This document shows, one piece after another, positions 34,919 through 35,217 of a DNA stretch of 35,217 nucleotides; positions within the stretch are counted from its first letter, which is position 1, and each line of letters opens with the position of its first letter. Origin of the DNA: Nitrincola sp. A-D6 (GTDB taxonomy: Bacteria; Pseudomonadota; Gammaproteobacteria; Pseudomonadales; Balneatricaceae); assembly GCF_000764495.1 (NCBI RefSeq), contig NZ_JRLB01000052.1, positions 1 through 35,217 on the forward strand. The letters run 5' to 3'. A program made the translations under genes and the position numbers. The notes under the pieces are model-generated. The model had not been told where the DNA came from, ran no database searches, and saw only the letters and a list, made by a program, of their open reading frames with translations.

Positions 34919-35167
34919 ATGCTGGAGTGGCACGATGAAGCGGTAATTTGCATGGCCAGCCCTTGGCACCCTGAAAAAAATACTGCTGCCGATATTGGCA
35001 GTAACCCATCTTACTGGCAACCCACAATGCAAAGTGCGTTTTGTGACTTACTTGCTAGCAGCACCGGAACGGAACTGCCGAGTATTGATGCTTGGCGCTA
35101 CGCTCAAAAAGTAGTGAATATTGCACATTCTTTCCGAAGCAAACTTCAGGAAGCCATGCGACCATAA
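34919..35167 (+). CDS. Small cassette protein of unknown function, copy 2
   Basis: I do not recognise the 82-residue protein. It begins MLEWHDEAVICMASPWHPE, has a central SNPSYWQPTMQSAFCDLLASS and ends in a basic helix (YAQKVVNIAHSFRSKLQEA). No signal peptide is present. The ATG follows attC 9 with no spacer and no ribosome binding site of usual form, and the stop TAA is part of the next attC, so the gene fills the whole cassette. The match with copy 1 by synonymous change supports coding. It reads against the majority direction of the array. Confidence 0.7.
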   Translation: MLEWHDEAVICMASPWHPEKNTAADIGSNPSYWQPTMQSAFCDLLASSTGTELPSIDAWRYAQKVVNIAHSFRSKLQEAMRP

Positions 35168-35217
35168 TGCCGCCAGCACGCACGGCTTTGTAGTGAAGGC
35201 GAAGCCGCAACGAAAAG
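35162..35217 (-). repeat. attC site 10, cut by the window end
   Basis: It starts with CCATAAT at 35162 and continues GCCGCCAGCACGCACGGC and GTAGTGAAGGCGAAGCCGC, the same core as attC 1 and 5. The right end lies outside the window. Confidence 0.7.

Larger units (their letters stand above)
28010..35217 (-). mobile_element. Integron gene-cassette array (integrase not in window)
   Basis: Ten attC-like sites with TAAC...GTTA ends and internal pairing separate short cassettes of one or two genes. Six cassettes encode genes on the minus strand and three on the plus strand. On the minus strand the sites read TAACAA...GGCGTTA, the usual attC polarity relative to the gene, so the array should extend rightward to any integrase and attI beyond 35217. 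The attC sites differ in length (35-88 bases) and sequence, more like a mixed pool than the uniform repeats of Vibrio superintegrons. Without an integrase in view this could also be a cluster of attC sites lacking an integrase. Confidence 0.8.

Noticed and set aside
34722..35027. Minus-strand open frame of 101 codons across attC 9
   Set aside because: It crosses the recombination site and both cassettes; the plus frame shows the synonymous-change pattern.
1..35217. CRISPR arrays, tRNA or rRNA genes, transposases, phage genes
   Set aside because: I looked for regular spaced repeats, tRNA-like TTCRANY arms with CCA ends, and DDE or tyrosine recombinase motifs and found none convincing.

Overview
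The window looks like chromosome of a gammaproteobacterium, probably marine or aquatic. The basis is the gene content: a MetNIQ methionine importer, an AcnA-type aconitase, an AqpZ aquaporin, a manganese superoxide dismutase under a Fur-like palindrome, a lone CheB and an array of integron gene cassettes. I cannot name a genus. No rRNA or tRNA gene, CRISPR array, transposase or integrase was recognised.

Layout. 1-3.07 kb: the end of an EamA exporter, then metN-metI-metQ closed by a clear intrinsic terminator. 3.08-7.6 kb: a quinone oxidoreductase, a secreted fused methionine sulfoxide reductase MsrAB, and a two-component pair. 7.8-11.5 kb: a helical protein divergent from sodA, an Ada-like regulator/methyltransferase, a second EamA transporter and a glycine-zipper stress protein. 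11.6-17.7 kb: aconitase, a DUF4426-like lipoprotein, an orphan CheB, a YjbR protein and aquaporin. 18-22.6 kb: small enzymes (metallophosphoesterase, DinB, HAD hydrolase, PEP mutase/isocitrate lyase relative, hemolysin III family protein, HD-GYP phosphodiesterase). 22.7-27.6 kb: hypothetical genes, a DUF421 membrane protein and a GC-richer three-gene peroxide operon (catalase-like protein, unknown protein, DyP peroxidase).

28.0-35.2 kb is an integron cassette array. Ten attC-like recombination sites (one cut by the window end) separate short cassettes: a VOC protein, a two-gene alpha/beta-hydrolase cassette, an SDR dehydrogenase, an 86-residue basic protein with a Rho-like ATPase, YefM/YoeB and BrnT/BrnA toxin-antitoxin pairs, a DUF523/TudS-like protein and two tandem copies of a small plus-strand gene. 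Most genes, and the usual attC polarity (TAACAA...GGCGTTA on the gene strand), point left. An integrase, if present, should lie beyond the right edge; otherwise this is a cluster of attC sites lacking an integrase. The most unusual cargo is the Rho-like ATPase, which keeps the motor core of transcription terminator Rho but lacks its N-terminal RNA-binding domain.

The sequence also shows many apparent single-base losses, mostly in short G/C runs. Seven otherwise well-conserved genes (histidine kinase, EamA transporter, stress protein, aquaporin, PEP mutase-like, hemolysin III, alpha/beta hydrolase) become full-length when one base per break is restored, and the restored lengths are all multiples of three. 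This points to residual sequencing error more than to real gene decay, and the broken genes are annotated at their full span.
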